DNA from: Candidatus Thiodiazotropha sp. (ex Epidulcina cf. delphinae)
GTDB lineage: Bacteria > Pseudomonadota > Gammaproteobacteria > Chromatiales > Chromatiaceae
Direction: 5' to 3'
NCBI GenBank assembly: GCA_025656455.1
Contig: JAHXHS010000006.1
Coordinates: forward strand, 62,001-126,000
DNA length: 64,000 bases
Below the pieces are notes generated by a model that made no database searches, was not told where the DNA came from, and saw nothing but the letters and a program-made list of their open reading frames with translations. Of this stretch, positions 35,131 through 46,064 are shown one piece after another. The position numbers and the translations under genes were made by a program. The first letter of the stretch is position 1, and every line of letters starts with the position of its first letter.

Positions 35131-35997
35131 ATGAAAAGATACGCCGGTTTCAAGCTCCTGATCGTGGACGACCATGAACACAACCTGTTCACCTTGCGCA
35201 CGCTTGTCGAGCGCCACATGGATGTTGAGATCCTAGAGGCAAGCTCCGGCAGGCAGGCATTGGATATCGCGGTCAAGGAAGCGGGCATCGATCTGATCAT
35301 TCTCGATGTGCAGATGCCGGAAATGGATGGTTTTCAAACCGCCTCGATGTTGAAGATCCGCAAAAAGACCAAGGATATTCCGATCATTTTCCTTACCGCG
35401 GCCTTCAAAACGGAAGAGTTTCAACAGAAGGGGTACGAAGTGGGCGGGGTGGACTATCTGCTCAAGCCCATTGACGACAACCAGCTGCTGAACAAGATCA
35501 GCACCTATTTCAGGCTGATCGAGAAAGAGCGCCAACTCAACAGGATCCTGGAGCAAAAAGTGGCGGAGCGGACAGCGGAGCTGGCCGCCGCCAAACAGCA
35601 TCTTGAGAATATCCTGACCCACATGGGAGAGGCCTTGCTGGTGCTCAATCCCGGGGGAGAGATCGAATCGGCGAATCCGGCGGCCTGCAAGATGCTCGAC
35701 TACTGTGAGTCGGACCTGCTGGAGATGTCGATCGGCGACGTCTTCGAGGAGGCGGAAGAGGAGCAGGCCGGGGCCTTTTTCGGCACCTGGCTGGAGGCGC
35801 TGATACGCACCGGCGCGCTGAGCCGTATCGAGGCGCGCTTCATCGCTAAGGACGGACGCCGCGTACCGATACTTTTTTCCCGAACCGCCGTCAGGGACAG
35901 CGACGACAATATCAGCCATATTATCTGTATTGCAAAGGATATGACGGGCTATATCCGCGAGATCGATACGGTGAAGGCCGTATCCAAAGGAGTTTGA
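35131..35997 (+). CDS. Response regulator with receiver-coiled coil-PAS
   Basis: It encodes 288 residues. The receiver domain (1-125) has LLIVDDHEH, D59 in ILDVQMPEMDG, FLTA and YLLKPID. A coiled-coil linker follows (about 128-160), then a PAS domain (about 160-280; EALLVLNPGGEIESANPA). No GGDEF, kinase or DNA-binding output is present, so it probably relays phosphorylation or a ligand signal to another protein. It starts 26 bp after the hybrid kinase and stops 3 bp before the ArsR-type gene. Confidence 0.9.
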   Translation: MKRYAGFKLLIVDDHEHNLFTLRTLVERHMDVEILEASSGRQALDIAVKEAGIDLIILDVQMPEMDGFQTASMLKIRKKTKDIPIIFLTAAFKTEEFQQKGYEVGGVDYLLKPIDDNQLLNKISTYFRLIEKERQLNRILEQKVAERTAELAAAKQHLENILTHMGEALLVLNPGGEIESANPAACKMLDYCESDLLEMSIGDVFEEAEEEQAGAFFGTWLEALIRTGALSRIEARFIAKDGRRVPILFSRTAVRDSDDNISHIICIAKDMTGYIREIDTVKAVSKGV

Positions 35998-36000
35998 CAA

Positions 36001-36336
36001 ATGAATGAGCCAATCGACCCACGCATGTCTGAAGATGAAGACACTTCACTCACTGCCCATGCCCTCAAGGCCATGGCGCATCCGCTGCGTTGGAAGATCC
36101 TCTGCTCTTTGGGAGATAACGAGCTATCCGTCGGCGAAATCGTAGAGCGCACCGGCACATCCCAGAGCAACATCTCCCAGCACCTGGAACAGCTGCGCAA
36201 CAAGAACATCGTGGTGTCGCGCAAAGAGGCGAACCGCATCTATTACCGGATCCGTAACCACCAGTTGCTGGAGCTGATCGGCATTATGCGCAATGTGCTC
36301 TGTCCGGCCAATCTCGACGATCGCTACCCGAAATAG
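36001..36336 (+). CDS. ArsR-family winged-helix transcriptional regulator
   Basis: It encodes 111 residues. The winged-helix signature is ALKAMAHPLRWKILCSL, NELSVGEIVERTG, SQSNISQHLEQLRNKNIV and RIYYRIRNHQLLELI, typical of ArsR regulators. The metal-binding CxC of ArsR/SmtB helix 3 is missing (ELSVGEIV there); the only cysteines are in the first helix and in VLCPAN near the end. It may therefore sense something other than metals, such as a redox signal, sulphide or a partner protein. It is translationally coupled to the receiver-PAS gene upstream. Confidence 0.9.
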   Translation: MNEPIDPRMSEDEDTSLTAHALKAMAHPLRWKILCSLGDNELSVGEIVERTGTSQSNISQHLEQLRNKNIVVSRKEANRIYYRIRNHQLLELIGIMRNVLCPANLDDRYPK

Positions 36337-36378
36337 CGATGGATGAGCGTATGATAGACCTGGAGAGTCTTCTGGCGG

Positions 36379-36663
36379 TCAGATTGTTTGTGTTTTATCA
36401 ATTAAGCGACCATTGACATACTTATGCAATATGCTGGACATCAATGTTTGATAAGGAATGCCTTCAATTAACGCTCGTTCTTGAATAAGCTCCAGATCCA
36501 CACCTGAAATACGAATATTGACTCTTTTATCCTTTTTAAAGGTGGATTTAGCCGCAGCTTGATATCGGCTTATTTCATCTGGGGTGGAGACAGAAACCCA
36601 TTCATCATTCTCGTATGAATCCAAGATCTCTTTTTCTTCTTTGTTCAATTTAGCGTTCATCAT
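36379..36663 (-). CDS. CopG/BrnA-like type II antitoxin
   Basis: It encodes 94 residues. The second half carries the ribbon-helix-helix-like signature KDKRVNIRISGVDLELIQERALIEGIPYQ and SSILHKYVNGRL, typical of antitoxins paired with small BrnT/DUF-type toxins. Such antitoxins bind their own promoter and block the toxin. The reading frame is intact. Its start overlaps the stop of the upstream toxin remnant by 14 bp, as in complete pairs. The operator would normally lie upstream of the toxin gene, which is decayed here. Confidence 0.85.
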   Translation of the reverse strand: MMNAKLNKEEKEILDSYENDEWVSVSTPDEISRYQAAAKSTFKKDKRVNIRISGVDLELIQERALIEGIPYQTLMSSILHKYVNGRLIDKTQTI

Positions 36664-36814
36664 TGGCCTCCAGATACCGTTTAGTTGCCTTACGGCTGGG
36701 AATGATGGTTTTCAAGAAAATTTCTTTCTCATTTTCGACAAATGGAACCAAATAAGCATAACCCTCAATATCGAGATAAACCTCATTTGCGTTAATTCCC
36801 AGTTCATTGGCGGC
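36650..36814 (-). pseudogene. 5'-truncated BrnT-like toxin remnant
   Basis: Reading leftward, an open frame of 54 codons ends at 36650 and shows YAYLVPFVENEKEIFLKTII and PSRKATKRYL, the conserved C-terminus of the toxins that accompany this antitoxin family. In frame upstream is a TAG (36815-36817) and no start codon, and the N-terminal ~40 residues (the WDxxKN region) are missing. The ycgL 3' end (36836) begins 20 bp further on, so the lost part was probably deleted at this junction. No active toxin is expected. Confidence 0.8.
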
Positions 36815-36835
36815 CTAAGCGATCAATGGATCCGC

Positions 36836-37108
36836 TTAATCGCCGGCGTACAGGTCCACCTCGAGCTTCGGCGGCACCTGTAGATGAAAACCCTGGATGC
36901 GCAGATTTTCCACCACCACCGCCACATCCTCCCTGGCCAGCTTCCGCTTGTCGCTGAGGGTGATCTCCATCACCTTGTCCGGAGCGCCAAACCGGTCCAG
37001 CAAGGCTTCAGGCACACAGGAAAAGTCATCCTCCCGGGAGACATAGAGATACATCTCATCCTTTCGGGGACTGCGGTAGATCCAACAAGGCATACCGTTC
37101 TCCATCAT
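36836..37108 (-). CDS. ycgL: YcgL-domain protein
   Basis: It encodes 90 residues. It matches the YcgL family by CWIYRSPRKDEMYLYVSRED, FSCVPEALLDRFG and QGFHLQVPP. E. coli YcgL is a small protein of unknown role conserved in gammaproteobacteria. The ATG overlaps the glgP stop by 4 bp, so it is translated with glgP. This placement, unlike in E. coli, is a local arrangement and gives no firm hint of function. Confidence 0.92.
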   Translation of the reverse strand: MMENGMPCWIYRSPRKDEMYLYVSREDDFSCVPEALLDRFGAPDKVMEITLSDKRKLAREDVAVVVENLRIQGFHLQVPPKLEVDLYAGD

Positions 37109-39636
37109 TCGCTGACCTCATCCACCGACGGGGCGGGCACCGGCGCCAGGCGCCAGATATCCCGGTTATATTCCTGAATCGTGCGATCGGTGGAAAAACG
37201 CCCGCTCTTGGCGCTGTTGATGATACTCATCCGGGTCCAGCGCTTCTCGTCACGAAAGGCGGCGGCCGTCTGTTCCTGGGTATCCATATAAGCGCGGAAG
37301 TCAGCGGCGGTCATCCACGGATCATAAGGATTGCGGATCGACTCGATAATCGGATCGAAGATCCCCGGCTCGAACTGGTTGAAGTACCCGCTCTCCAGCA
37401 GATGCATCACCCGCTTGAGGTCGCTATCCTGCTCGATAATGCCGTTGGGCAGGTAGTGGGCGCGCATCGCCTCGACCGCTTCGCTGGTGAGGCCGAAGAG
37501 AAAGAAGTTGGCCTCGCCCACCTCTTCGAGGATCTCGATGTTGGCCCCGTCCAGGGTGCCGATGGTCACGGCTCCGTTCATCATGAACTTCATGTTGCCG
37601 GTGCCGGAGGCCTCCTTACCAGCGGTGGAGATCTGTTCGGAAAGATCGGTGCCGGGGGCGATCACCTCCATGGCGGTGACCCGGTAGTTGGGCAGGAAAG
37701 CGATCTTCAGCAGATCGCCCACCTGCCGGTCGTTGTTCACTACCCGGGCCACATTGTTGATCAACTTGATAATCAGTTTGGCCATCCGGTAGCCCGGCGC
37801 CGCCTTCCCACCGATCAGAATACAGCGCTTGGTCCAGTCGGCCGTATCTCCGGCCTTGATGCGGTTGTAGAGATGGATGACATGGAGGATATTCAACAGC
37901 TGACGCTTGTACTCATGGATGCGCTTCACCTGTACGTCGAACAAGGCATCGGTGTCGAACTCCACGCTGCAATCTATCTTCACCATTTTTGCCAAGCGTT
38001 GCTTGTTCTGCAGCCTGGCCTTCCGCCACTTGCGCTGGAAAGTGGCGTTGTCTGCCAATTTGATCAGCTTTTCCAGGTCGCTCAGGTTGGAGATCCAACC
38101 ATTACCGACCGTGGTGTCTATCAAGCGGCGCAGGCTGGGATTGCACGCGGCCAGCCATCGACGCGGGGTGACCCCATTGGTCTTGTTGTTGAAGCGTTCC
38201 GGCCAGAATGTGTGAAAATCGCTAAACAGCCCCTGTTTCAACAGTTCGGTATGCAAAGCCGCCACCCCGTTGACCGAGAAACTGCTGACAATCGCAAGAT
38301 AGGCCATGCGCACCATCGGCTCTTGCCCCTCTTCGATGATCGACATACGCCGCAACCGGTCGGTGTCGCCCGGCCATTGCAGGGCCACCTGACTGAGAAA
38401 CTGGGCATTGATCTCATAGATGATATCCAGCAGTCTCGGCAATAGAGACTCGAACAACTTGACCGGCCAGCGTTCAAGGGCCTCAGGCAACAGGGTGTGG
38501 TTGGTATAGGCCATGGTGTTATGGGTGATGCGCCAGGCCTCCTCCCAAGGGAGTCCCTGTTCATCCATCAGCTGACGCATCAGCTCTGCGACCGAGATGC
38601 TGGGGTGGGTGTCATTGAGATGGAAACAGTTCTTATCGGCGAAATCGTTGAAATCGCTGTGATGCTCTTGCCACTCGCGAATCACATCCTTGAGACTGGC
38701 GGAGGCCAGGAAATACTGCTGGCGCAGACGCAGCTCCTTGCCGTTCTCACTGGCATCATTGGGATAGAGCACCATGGTAATGTGCTCGGCATCGTTCTTC
38801 GCCTCGACCGATTCGGTATAACTGCCGGCGTTGAACTCCTTGAGGTTGAATTCGTCGGTAGCCGCGGCCTTCCAGAGTCGCAGGGTATTCACCGTACCGT
38901 TGCGGTAGCCGGGCACCGGCAGGTCATAGGGAACGGCAAGCACATCTTGGGTATCGACCCAGCGCACCGTACCGTTGATATACTCGGTGCGCCCGGAGAA
39001 TTTGATGCGTTGCGTATATTCCGGACGCTCCAGTTCCCAGGGATTGCCGTCGCGCAGCCAGTGATCGGGATCCTCTATCTGCCGGCCATTGGCGATGTGT
39101 TGGCGGAACATGCCGTACTCATAGCGCAGGCCGTAGCCGCGAACCGGCAGTTGCAGGGTGGCGCAGCTATCGAGAAAACAGGCGGCAAGACGGCCCAGGC
39201 CACCGTTGCCGAGTCCGGCGTCCGGTTCGCTCTCCTGGATCTCATCCAGGTTGATGCCTAAATCGATAAACGCTTGGCTGACCTCGTCGCTGACATCGAG
39301 GTTGAGGATCGCATTGCTGAGGGTTCGTCCCATGAGAAACTCAAGGGAGAGATAGAAGGTTCGTTTGCAGTCCCTCTCCTCATACGTGGAACGGGTCTTC
39401 TTCCAGCGCTCTATCAGCCGGTCGCGGATGGCCAGTGCAAGGGCCTTGTAGGGATAGTGACTGGATGTGCAATGGTCGTCCCGTCCCAGGGTGTGGGCGA
39501 AATAGCGCCGAAAATCAAATGAGATGGCGCCCGCATCCATACCCAGGGGAGGCAGTGGCGCCAGCGGGTTGCAGGTTTGCTTCGAGCACTTGCTCGGGGT
39601 GTTGTCTTTGTCAGGCATGGCGGATTCGTCAAGCAT
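37105..39636 (-). CDS. glgP: Glycogen/maltodextrin phosphorylase
   Basis: It encodes 843 residues. It cleaves alpha-1,4-glucan ends with phosphate to glucose-1-phosphate. Motifs include FLMGRTLSNAI, EPDAGLGNGGLGRLAACFLDS, HLNDTHPSI and the pyridoxal-phosphate-binding EASGTGNMKFMMNGAVTIG, whose lysine carries the cofactor. Length and order are those of GT35 phosphorylases. The ATG at 39636 shares one base with the gltD stop, so gltB-gltD-glgP-ycgL form one unit. An ATG six codons later (39618) is a second possible start. Confidence 0.95.
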   Translation of the reverse strand: MLDESAMPDKDNTPSKCSKQTCNPLAPLPPLGMDAGAISFDFRRYFAHTLGRDDHCTSSHYPYKALALAIRDRLIERWKKTRSTYEERDCKRTFYLSLEFLMGRTLSNAILNLDVSDEVSQAFIDLGINLDEIQESEPDAGLGNGGLGRLAACFLDSCATLQLPVRGYGLRYEYGMFRQHIANGRQIEDPDHWLRDGNPWELERPEYTQRIKFSGRTEYINGTVRWVDTQDVLAVPYDLPVPGYRNGTVNTLRLWKAAATDEFNLKEFNAGSYTESVEAKNDAEHITMVLYPNDASENGKELRLRQQYFLASASLKDVIREWQEHHSDFNDFADKNCFHLNDTHPSISVAELMRQLMDEQGLPWEEAWRITHNTMAYTNHTLLPEALERWPVKLFESLLPRLLDIIYEINAQFLSQVALQWPGDTDRLRRMSIIEEGQEPMVRMAYLAIVSSFSVNGVAALHTELLKQGLFSDFHTFWPERFNNKTNGVTPRRWLAACNPSLRRLIDTTVGNGWISNLSDLEKLIKLADNATFQRKWRKARLQNKQRLAKMVKIDCSVEFDTDALFDVQVKRIHEYKRQLLNILHVIHLYNRIKAGDTADWTKRCILIGGKAAPGYRMAKLIIKLINNVARVVNNDRQVGDLLKIAFLPNYRVTAMEVIAPGTDLSEQISTAGKEASGTGNMKFMMNGAVTIGTLDGANIEILEEVGEANFFLFGLTSEAVEAMRAHYLPNGIIEQDSDLKRVMHLLESGYFNQFEPGIFDPIIESIRNPYDPWMTAADFRAYMDTQEQTAAAFRDEKRWTRMSIINSAKSGRFSTDRTIQEYNRDIWRLAPVPAPSVDEVSE

Positions 39637-41084
39637 CAGCGTGGTAGATCGGTGGTGCCCATGAGGTATTCATCCACTGCCCTGGCAGCCTGCCGGCCTT
39701 CACGAATGGCCCATACCACCAGGGATTGGCCGCGCCGCATATCACCCGCGGTGAATACGCCGTCGATGGAGGTCTTGTAGGCCCCTGCACCTTCGACGGC
39801 GGCCTTGACATTACCCCTTCCATCCAGCTCCACCCCCAGTTCCTCAAGCAATCCTTCATGGACCGGGTGGACGAACCCCATGGCAAGGGTGACCAGATCG
39901 GCTTTGAGTTCGAACGCCGAATCAGCCAGCTCACTCATTTTCCAGTTGCCGCTCTCGTCCTTCCCCCATTCGACTTTTACGCAACGGATAGCCGTCAGGT
40001 TACCCTTCCCATCATCGAGAAAGGCCTTGGTGGCCACTTGCCAGATGCGTTCGCAACCCTCCTCCTGGGAGCTGGAGGTACGCATTTTATTCGGCCAATT
40101 AGGCCAGGTCGTACCCTTCTCTTCCTTTTCAGGGGGGCGGGGCAGGATCTCCAACTGGGTGACGGAAGCCGCGCCATGGCGGTTGGACGTGCCGATGCAG
40201 TCGGAACCCGTATCGCCCCCGCCTATCACCACCACATGCTTGCCCTCGGCGGAGATGAAGTTGTCCACGTTGTCGCCCTGCACCCGATGACTGTTACTGC
40301 GCAGAAAATCCATGGCAAAATGAACTCCGTTCAAGTCGTGACCGGGTATCGGCAGATCGCGAGGCTTCTCCGAACCCCCGGTAAGCACCACGGCATCAAA
40401 CTCATCCACCAATTGCTTGGCCGGGATGTCGACACCGATGTGAATGCAGGTCTTGAACTCGACCCCTTCGGTGCGCATCTGCGCCATGCGCCGGTCGATG
40501 ATCTTTTTATCGAGCTTGAAATCAGGGATACCGTAACGCATCAGTCCGCCGATACGATTCTGTTTTTCGTACAGCACCACGGCATGACCCGCCCGCGCCA
40601 GTTGTTGCGCCGCTGCCATCCCGGCCGGGCCGGAGCCGACCACGGCGACCCGTTTGCCGCTCTTGTGCTCGGCGATCTGGGGTTTGACCCAGCCCATTTG
40701 CCAGGCCTTTTCGATGATACTGTACTCGATGGTCTTGATCGTGACCGGCTGATCGTCCAGATTCAGGGTACAGGCGGCCTCGCAAGGGGCGGGACAGATT
40801 CGTCCGGTGAACTCCGGAAAATTATTCGTCGTGTGCAGCACATCAATCGCCGCTCGCCAATCGCCGCGATAGACCAGATCGTTCCAATCCGGAATGATAT
40901 TGTTCACCGGACAGCCCTGATGGCAAAAGGGAATACCGCAATCCATGCACCGGGCCCCCTGCTGACTGACATTATCATCCGTCAGTGGGATGGCAAACTC
41001 TTTGTAGTGGACAACTCTGTCCGCAACCGGCGTATAGGTCCTATCCTGGCGGGCGATCTCTTTGAATCCTGTTGGCTTACCCAT
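39636..41084 (-). CDS. gltD: Glutamate synthase small subunit
   Basis: It encodes 482 residues. The N-terminal part has the iron-sulphur cysteines in [17 protein letters not shown] and a second set ([11 protein letters not shown]). The FAD site is [16 protein letters not shown] and the NADPH site is [15 protein letters not shown]. It supplies electrons from NADPH to the large subunit, together converting glutamine and 2-oxoglutarate to two glutamates. It begins two bases after gltB, and its stop touches glgP. Confidence 0.96.
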   Translation of the reverse strand: MGKPTGFKEIARQDRTYTPVADRVVHYKEFAIPLTDDNVSQQGARCMDCGIPFCHQGCPVNNIIPDWNDLVYRGDWRAAIDVLHTTNNFPEFTGRICPAPCEAACTLNLDDQPVTIKTIEYSIIEKAWQMGWVKPQIAEHKSGKRVAVVGSGPAGMAAAQQLARAGHAVVLYEKQNRIGGLMRYGIPDFKLDKKIIDRRMAQMRTEGVEFKTCIHIGVDIPAKQLVDEFDAVVLTGGSEKPRDLPIPGHDLNGVHFAMDFLRSNSHRVQGDNVDNFISAEGKHVVVIGGGDTGSDCIGTSNRHGAASVTQLEILPRPPEKEEKGTTWPNWPNKMRTSSSQEEGCERIWQVATKAFLDDGKGNLTAIRCVKVEWGKDESGNWKMSELADSAFELKADLVTLAMGFVHPVHEGLLEELGVELDGRGNVKAAVEGAGAYKTSIDGVFTAGDMRRGQSLVVWAIREGRQAARAVDEYLMGTTDLPR

Positions 41085-41086
41085 GA

Positions 41087-44000
41087 CTAACGACTCCCCT
41101 GGATGGCTGCTGAGCCGGTGCGCTTTTGCGCCTGTATCTCTTTCAATGCACGCCGATATTCGACTGGCATGACCTTCACGAATCTGGCCAGCATGGTCTC
41201 CCAGTTATCGAGAATACGCTTCGCTACCTCGGAGTTGGTGTAGTGCAGGTGACGTTGGATCAACTGCTTCAGACGCAGCGCGTCATAGCGCGTCATGTCG
41301 TGGCTGAGATCCACCAGGCCGTGACTCTCCAGATCGCCTCCCTGGTGATCCAATTCCTCGAGGGCGATATCTTCCGCCTCGACCGGCTCCAACTCCACCT
41401 GCGTCAAGTTGCAACGTTCGGCAAAATCACCGACCTCATCCAATACATAGGCGATACCGCCCGACATGCCCGCAGCAAAATTCCGCCCGGTGGAGCCCAG
41501 GCAGACCACGATACCGCCGGTCATGTATTCGCAGCCGTGATCTCCCACGCCTTCGATAACCGCCGTGGCGCCGGAGTTGCGTACGCAAAAACGCTCGCCC
41601 GCGACACCGCGGAAGAAACACTCACCGCTGATGGCGCCATACAGCACCGTGTTACCGACCACGATATTCTCTTCCGCCTTGCCGATCTTCGACGCCGCCG
41701 GCGGATAGATCACCAGCCGCCCGCCCGACAGTCCCTTGCCGACGTAGTCATTGCCTTCACCGGAAAGCTCTGCGGTCACGCCCTTGGCCAGCCAGGCGCC
41801 AAAGGACTGCCCCGCCGTGCCCTGCACCTTGATATAGATGGTGTCATCAGGCAGGCCCGTGTGACCATACTTTTCAACCACCCGCCCGGAAAGCATGGTG
41901 CCAAAGGTGCGGTTGTAGTTATGGATATCGATATCGATTTTCACCGCCTTACCCTTCTCCAGAGCAGGCTTGGCGCGTTTGATCAGCTCCAGGTCAATGG
42001 CCCTGTCGAGTCCGTGATCCTGCTCCTCGCAGTTGTGGATAGCCACATCTTCCCCTGCCTCGGGCTTGTGCAACAGCCGACTGTAATCGAGCCCCTTGGC
42101 CTTCCAATGGTTGATGGCCTTGCGCATATCCAGGCAGTCGCTCTGACCGACCATTTCGCTCCAGCTGCGAAAGCCGAGTTCGGCCATCAATTGCCGCGCC
42201 TCTTCGGCGACGAAAAAGAAGTAATTGATGACATGCTCAGGCTCGCCGGTGAAACGCTTACGCAGCTCCGGATCCTGGGTGGCTATCCCCACCGGACAGG
42301 TATTCAGGTGGCATTTTCGCATCATCAGGCAGCCTTCGGCGATCAGCGGGGCGGTGGCGAAACCGATCTCGTCAGCTCCCAGCAGCGCGGCGATCACCAC
42401 ATCCCGGCCGGTTCGCATGCCGCCGTCCGCCTGGACGGCAATCCGCCCACGCAGCTTGTTCAGCACCAGGGTCTGATGGGTCTCGGCCAGACCGATCTCC
42501 CACGGCGATCCCGCATGTTTGATCGAGGTCAGCGGACTGGCGCCGGTACCGCCGTCGTAACCGGAAATGGTGACATGATCCGCATGGGCCTTGGAGACAC
42601 CTGCGGCCACCGTGCCAACCCCCACTTCGGAGACCAATTTCACCGAAATACGTGCCTTGGGATTGACGTTTTTCAGGTCGTGAATCAGCTGCGCCAGATC
42701 CTCGATAGAGTAGATATCGTGATGCGGCGGCGGTGAGATCAGCCCCACCCCCGGGGTGGAGTGACGCACCCGGGCGATCTGCTGATTGACCTTGTGACCG
42801 GGCAGTTGCCCCCCCTCGCCGGGTTTTGCGCCCTGCGCCATCTTGATCTGGATATCGTCAGCGTTGACCAGGTATTCCGCGGTCACGCCGAAACGGCCCG
42901 AGGCCACCTGTTTGATGGCGGAGCGTTCCGGATTCCGGGAGCCGTCCGTCAGAGGATTGAATCGCTCCGGCTCTTCGCCGCCCTCACCGGTATTGGATTT
43001 ACCGCCAATAGCGTTCATCGCCTTGGCGAGGGTGGAGTGCGCCTCGTAGGAGATGGACCCGAACGACATCGCGCCGGTGGCGAAACGCTTGACGATCTCG
43101 CTCGCCGCTTCCACCTCGTCCAGCGGGATCGGTTGATCGGCCTTGTTGAATTCGAACAACCCACGCAAGGTCAGCAGTATCTCATTCTGCTCATTGATCG
43201 CCCGGGCGAATTCCGAATAGGTGCGCCAGTCGTTGCTGCGCACGGCGTGTTGCAGCTTGGCGATCGTCTCCGGCGTCCAGTTGTGATCCTCGCCACGCTG
43301 GCGGTAGGCGTAATCACCCCCCACATCCAAGTGCTTTTTGTAGATCAACTGATCACCAAAGGCCTTATCGTGCCATTTCAACGCCTCTGCCGCTATCTCG
43401 CTCAGGCCGGCCCCCTCGATGGTGGTGGTGGTGCCGGTGAAATAGGCGTCGATAAAGCGGCTGGAGAGACCTACCGCATCGAAGATCTGCGCCCCGCAAT
43501 AGGATTGATAGGTTGAGATGCCCATCTTCGACATGACCTTCTTCAGGCCTTTACCGACCGCCTTGATATAGCGCTGCTGCGCCTCGGGAAACGCCAGGGG
43601 ATCCGGCAGGCTCGGCAGCATGGCCTGGATGGTGTCGAAGGCCAGGTAGGGATTGACCGCTTCCGCGCCATACCCGGCCAGGGTGGCGAAGTGATGCACC
43701 TCGAGCGTCCCCCCGGTCTCGATTACCAGACCGGACTCGGTCCGCAGGCCCTTGCGGATCAGGTGGTGGTGAACCGCCGAGGTCGCCAGCAAGGCCGGGA
43801 TGGCGACATTATCAGCATCCACTTTACGGTCGGAAAGAATGAGGATGTTGTAGCCTTCCCGCACTTTCTGTTCCGCCAGTTCGCAGAGTACGGTCAGCGC
43901 GGACTTCATCCCCGTGGCCCCATTCGCCACCGGGTAGGTGGTGTCCAAAGTCTTGGTGCGAAACGCCCCGCCGGTATTGTCCTCGATGTGGCGAATACGC

Positions 44001-45727
44001 TCCAGGTCCTCATTGGTCAACACCGGCTGGGAGACCTCCAGGCGCATGTAATCGCCGGCATCCGCCATGTTCAACAGATTGGGCCTCGGCCCGATCAGGC
44101 TGACCAGCGACATCACCAGCTCCTCCCGAATCGGGTCGATGGGCGGATTGGTCACCTGGGCGAAGTTCTGCTTGAAATAGGTTGACGGGTGCTTGGCCCT
44201 CAGGGATAGCACCGAGGGGGGATTGTCCGCCCCCATCGAGCCCGTGGCCTCCTGTCCGGTGAGCACCATCGGCGTCAGCAGGAACTTGATATCCTCCTGG
44301 CTGTAGCCGAAGGCCTGTTGGGCATCGAGCAGGTCATCGTCATCCGGCGCCATCGGCGCCACATCGGCAGGCAGGGCGTCGAGATGAATCTGGGTCTGAT
44401 CCAGCCAGTCCTGATAGGGCTTGGCGGCCGCCAATTCGGCCTTGACCTCGGCATCATCGATAATACGGCCCTGCTCCAGATCGATCAGGAACATCTTACC
44501 GGGCTGCAGCCGCCACTTCTTGACGATCTTATCCTCAGGGATGTCCAACACGCCCATTTCCGAGGCCATCACCACCAGATCGTCGTCGGTAATCAGATAA
44601 CGTGCAGGACGCAGGCCGTTGCGGTCCAGTGTGGCGCCGATCTGGCGACCGTCGGTGAAAGCCACCGCCGCGGGCCCGTCCCAGGGCTCCATCAATGCCG
44701 CATGGTATTCGTAGAAGGCGCGCCGCTCCTTATCCATCAACTTATTCCCGCCCCACGCCTCGGGGATCAGCATCATCATGGCGTGGGCCAGCGAGTAGCC
44801 GCCGGCGACCAGCAGCTCCAAAGCATTGTCAAAACAGGCGGAATCGGATTGCCCTTCCGGGATCAGCGGCCAGATCTTTTCCAGGTCGTCGCCAAGCACC
44901 GCGGAAGCCATGGAGTTCTTGCGGGCGCGCATCCAGTTGACATTGCCGCGCAGGGTGTTGATCTCGCCATTGTGGGCAATCATACGGAAGGGGTGCGCGA
45001 GATCCCAGGTCGGGAAGGTATTGGTGGAGAAGCGCTGATGCACCAGGGCCAGGGCGGTCACCATGCGCTCATCCCGCAGGTCGAGATAGTAATCGCCCAC
45101 CTGATCGGCCAGCAGCATCCCTTTATAGACGACGGTCCTTGAGGAGAACGAAGTGAAGTAGAAAGCGCTGCCTCCCTCCATCTCGGCTTGTCGTATCCTG
45201 TTTTCGATTTGCTTGCGAATCACAAACAGCTTGCGTTCGAAGCTATCTTGATCGGCGCAGTTCGCACCGCGAGCCACGAATACCTGTCTGATCACCGGCT
45301 CGGTCGGGATGATGCTATGGCCAAGTCCTTTGTTTTCAACGGGCACATCGCGCCAACCGATCAACTGCTGCCCTTCTGCCGCTATCAGGGCTTCGATAGT
45401 CTCTTCACTCTCGGCGCGACTTGCGGCATTTTGCGGCAGAAAGACCATACCAATGGCATATTCACCCTCCGCAGGCAGCTCAAAATCGACAACCTCCCGG
45501 AAAAACAGATCCGGGATCTGCAACAGGATACCAGCACCGTCCCCGGCCTTCGGATCTGCACCGACGGCGCCTCTGTGGGTGAGGCGGTCAAGTATCTTCA
45601 AACCCTGCCGGATGGTCTCGTGGCTTTTCACTCCCTTGATATTGGCTACAAAACCAACACCGCAGGCGTCATGTTCATTGGCGGGATCATAAAGACCCTG
45701 TTTCGGTGGTAAAGCACCTTGGCTCAT
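41087..45727 (-). CDS. gltB: Glutamate synthase large subunit
   Basis: It encodes 1546 residues. The glutaminase nucleophile is the cysteine in [13 protein letters not shown], about residue 22; about 21 residues should be removed as a propeptide. The FMN-binding barrel includes [20 protein letters not shown] and the 3Fe-4S cluster cysteines are in [14 protein letters not shown]-terminal beta-helix follows. Together with GltD it assimilates ammonia through glutamine. The length is standard for bacterial GOGAT. It is the first gene of gltB-gltD-glgP-ycgL. Confidence 0.97.
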   Translation of the reverse strand: MSQGALPPKQGLYDPANEHDACGVGFVANIKGVKSHETIRQGLKILDRLTHRGAVGADPKAGDGAGILLQIPDLFFREVVDFELPAEGEYAIGMVFLPQNAASRAESEETIEALIAAEGQQLIGWRDVPVENKGLGHSIIPTEPVIRQVFVARGANCADQDSFERKLFVIRKQIENRIRQAEMEGGSAFYFTSFSSRTVVYKGMLLADQVGDYYLDLRDERMVTALALVHQRFSTNTFPTWDLAHPFRMIAHNGEINTLRGNVNWMRARKNSMASAVLGDDLEKIWPLIPEGQSDSACFDNALELLVAGGYSLAHAMMMLIPEAWGGNKLMDKERRAFYEYHAALMEPWDGPAAVAFTDGRQIGATLDRNGLRPARYLITDDDLVVMASEMGVLDIPEDKIVKKWRLQPGKMFLIDLEQGRIIDDAEVKAELAAAKPYQDWLDQTQIHLDALPADVAPMAPDDDDLLDAQQAFGYSQEDIKFLLTPMVLTGQEATGSMGADNPPSVLSLRAKHPSTYFKQNFAQVTNPPIDPIREELVMSLVSLIGPRPNLLNMADAGDYMRLEVSQPVLTNEDLERIRHIEDNTGGAFRTKTLDTTYPVANGATGMKSALTVLCELAEQKVREGYNILILSDRKVDADNVAIPALLATSAVHHHLIRKGLRTESGLVIETGGTLEVHHFATLAGYGAEAVNPYLAFDTIQAMLPSLPDPLAFPEAQQRYIKAVGKGLKKVMSKMGISTYQSYCGAQIFDAVGLSSRFIDAYFTGTTTTIEGAGLSEIAAEALKWHDKAFGDQLIYKKHLDVGGDYAYRQRGEDHNWTPETIAKLQHAVRSNDWRTYSEFARAINEQNEILLTLRGLFEFNKADQPIPLDEVEAASEIVKRFATGAMSFGSISYEAHSTLAKAMNAIGGKSNTGEGGEEPERFNPLTDGSRNPERSAIKQVASGRFGVTAEYLVNADDIQIKMAQGAKPGEGGQLPGHKVNQQIARVRHSTPGVGLISPPPHHDIYSIEDLAQLIHDLKNVNPKARISVKLVSEVGVGTVAAGVSKAHADHVTISGYDGGTGASPLTSIKHAGSPWEIGLAETHQTLVLNKLRGRIAVQADGGMRTGRDVVIAALLGADEIGFATAPLIAEGCLMMRKCHLNTCPVGIATQDPELRKRFTGEPEHVINYFFFVAEEARQLMAELGFRSWSEMVGQSDCLDMRKAINHWKAKGLDYSRLLHKPEAGEDVAIHNCEEQDHGLDRAIDLELIKRAKPALEKGKAVKIDIDIHNYNRTFGTMLSGRVVEKYGHTGLPDDTIYIKVQGTAGQSFGAWLAKGVTAELSGEGNDYVGKGLSGGRLVIYPPAASKIGKAEENIVVGNTVLYGAISGECFFRGVAGERFCVRNSGATAVIEGVGDHGCEYMTGGIVVCLGSTGRNFAAGMSGGIAYVLDEVGDFAERCNLTQVELEPVEAEDIALEELDHQGGDLESHGLVDLSHDMTRYDALRLKQLIQRHLHYTNSEVAKRILDNWETMLARFVKVMPVEYRRALKEIQAQKRTGSAAIQGSR

Positions 45728-46064
45728 TACGCAAACCTCATTTTGCCCGCCCCCGCCAGGCCGAAGCCGTGTCGAGGGTCATGCAAATAACCTGAAATAT
45801 GGAATTCTCGGCGACGCGTCGTCAGGCCGCCGATTTACAGCTACACAGATACGTCAACATTGAGACGCAATCGTTCAGCAAAAGTGACGCTCGATGACGC
45901 AGAACATCGTAGGATACTTGAGATTGACTTCTCAGGCCAGTGTGAAACAACCAAAGTGTCAACCACCTTGTTGAATGAATGCCATGATCCTTTGCGTGCT
46001 TGGCGACTTTGCGAGAGTCAATTATCGCCTTGAAATACCTACAGATTTCCCTGAGGACCCATAA
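45728..46064. other. Gap between gltB and damX with CTTTGCG repeats
   Basis: These 337 bp carry the gltB promoter on the right-hand part and a CTTTGCGTG...CTTTGCG stretch near 45994-46015, the same class of short intergenic repeat as at 11254-11360. No ORF, terminator or known RNA was seen. Confidence 0.45.

Noticed and set aside
41126..42736. 536-codon open frame antisense to gltB, and similar long frames antisense to gltD and hemC
   Set aside because: They mirror strongly conserved genes in GC-rich DNA, lack ribosome-binding sites and show no family motifs; they are shadows of third-position GC bias.
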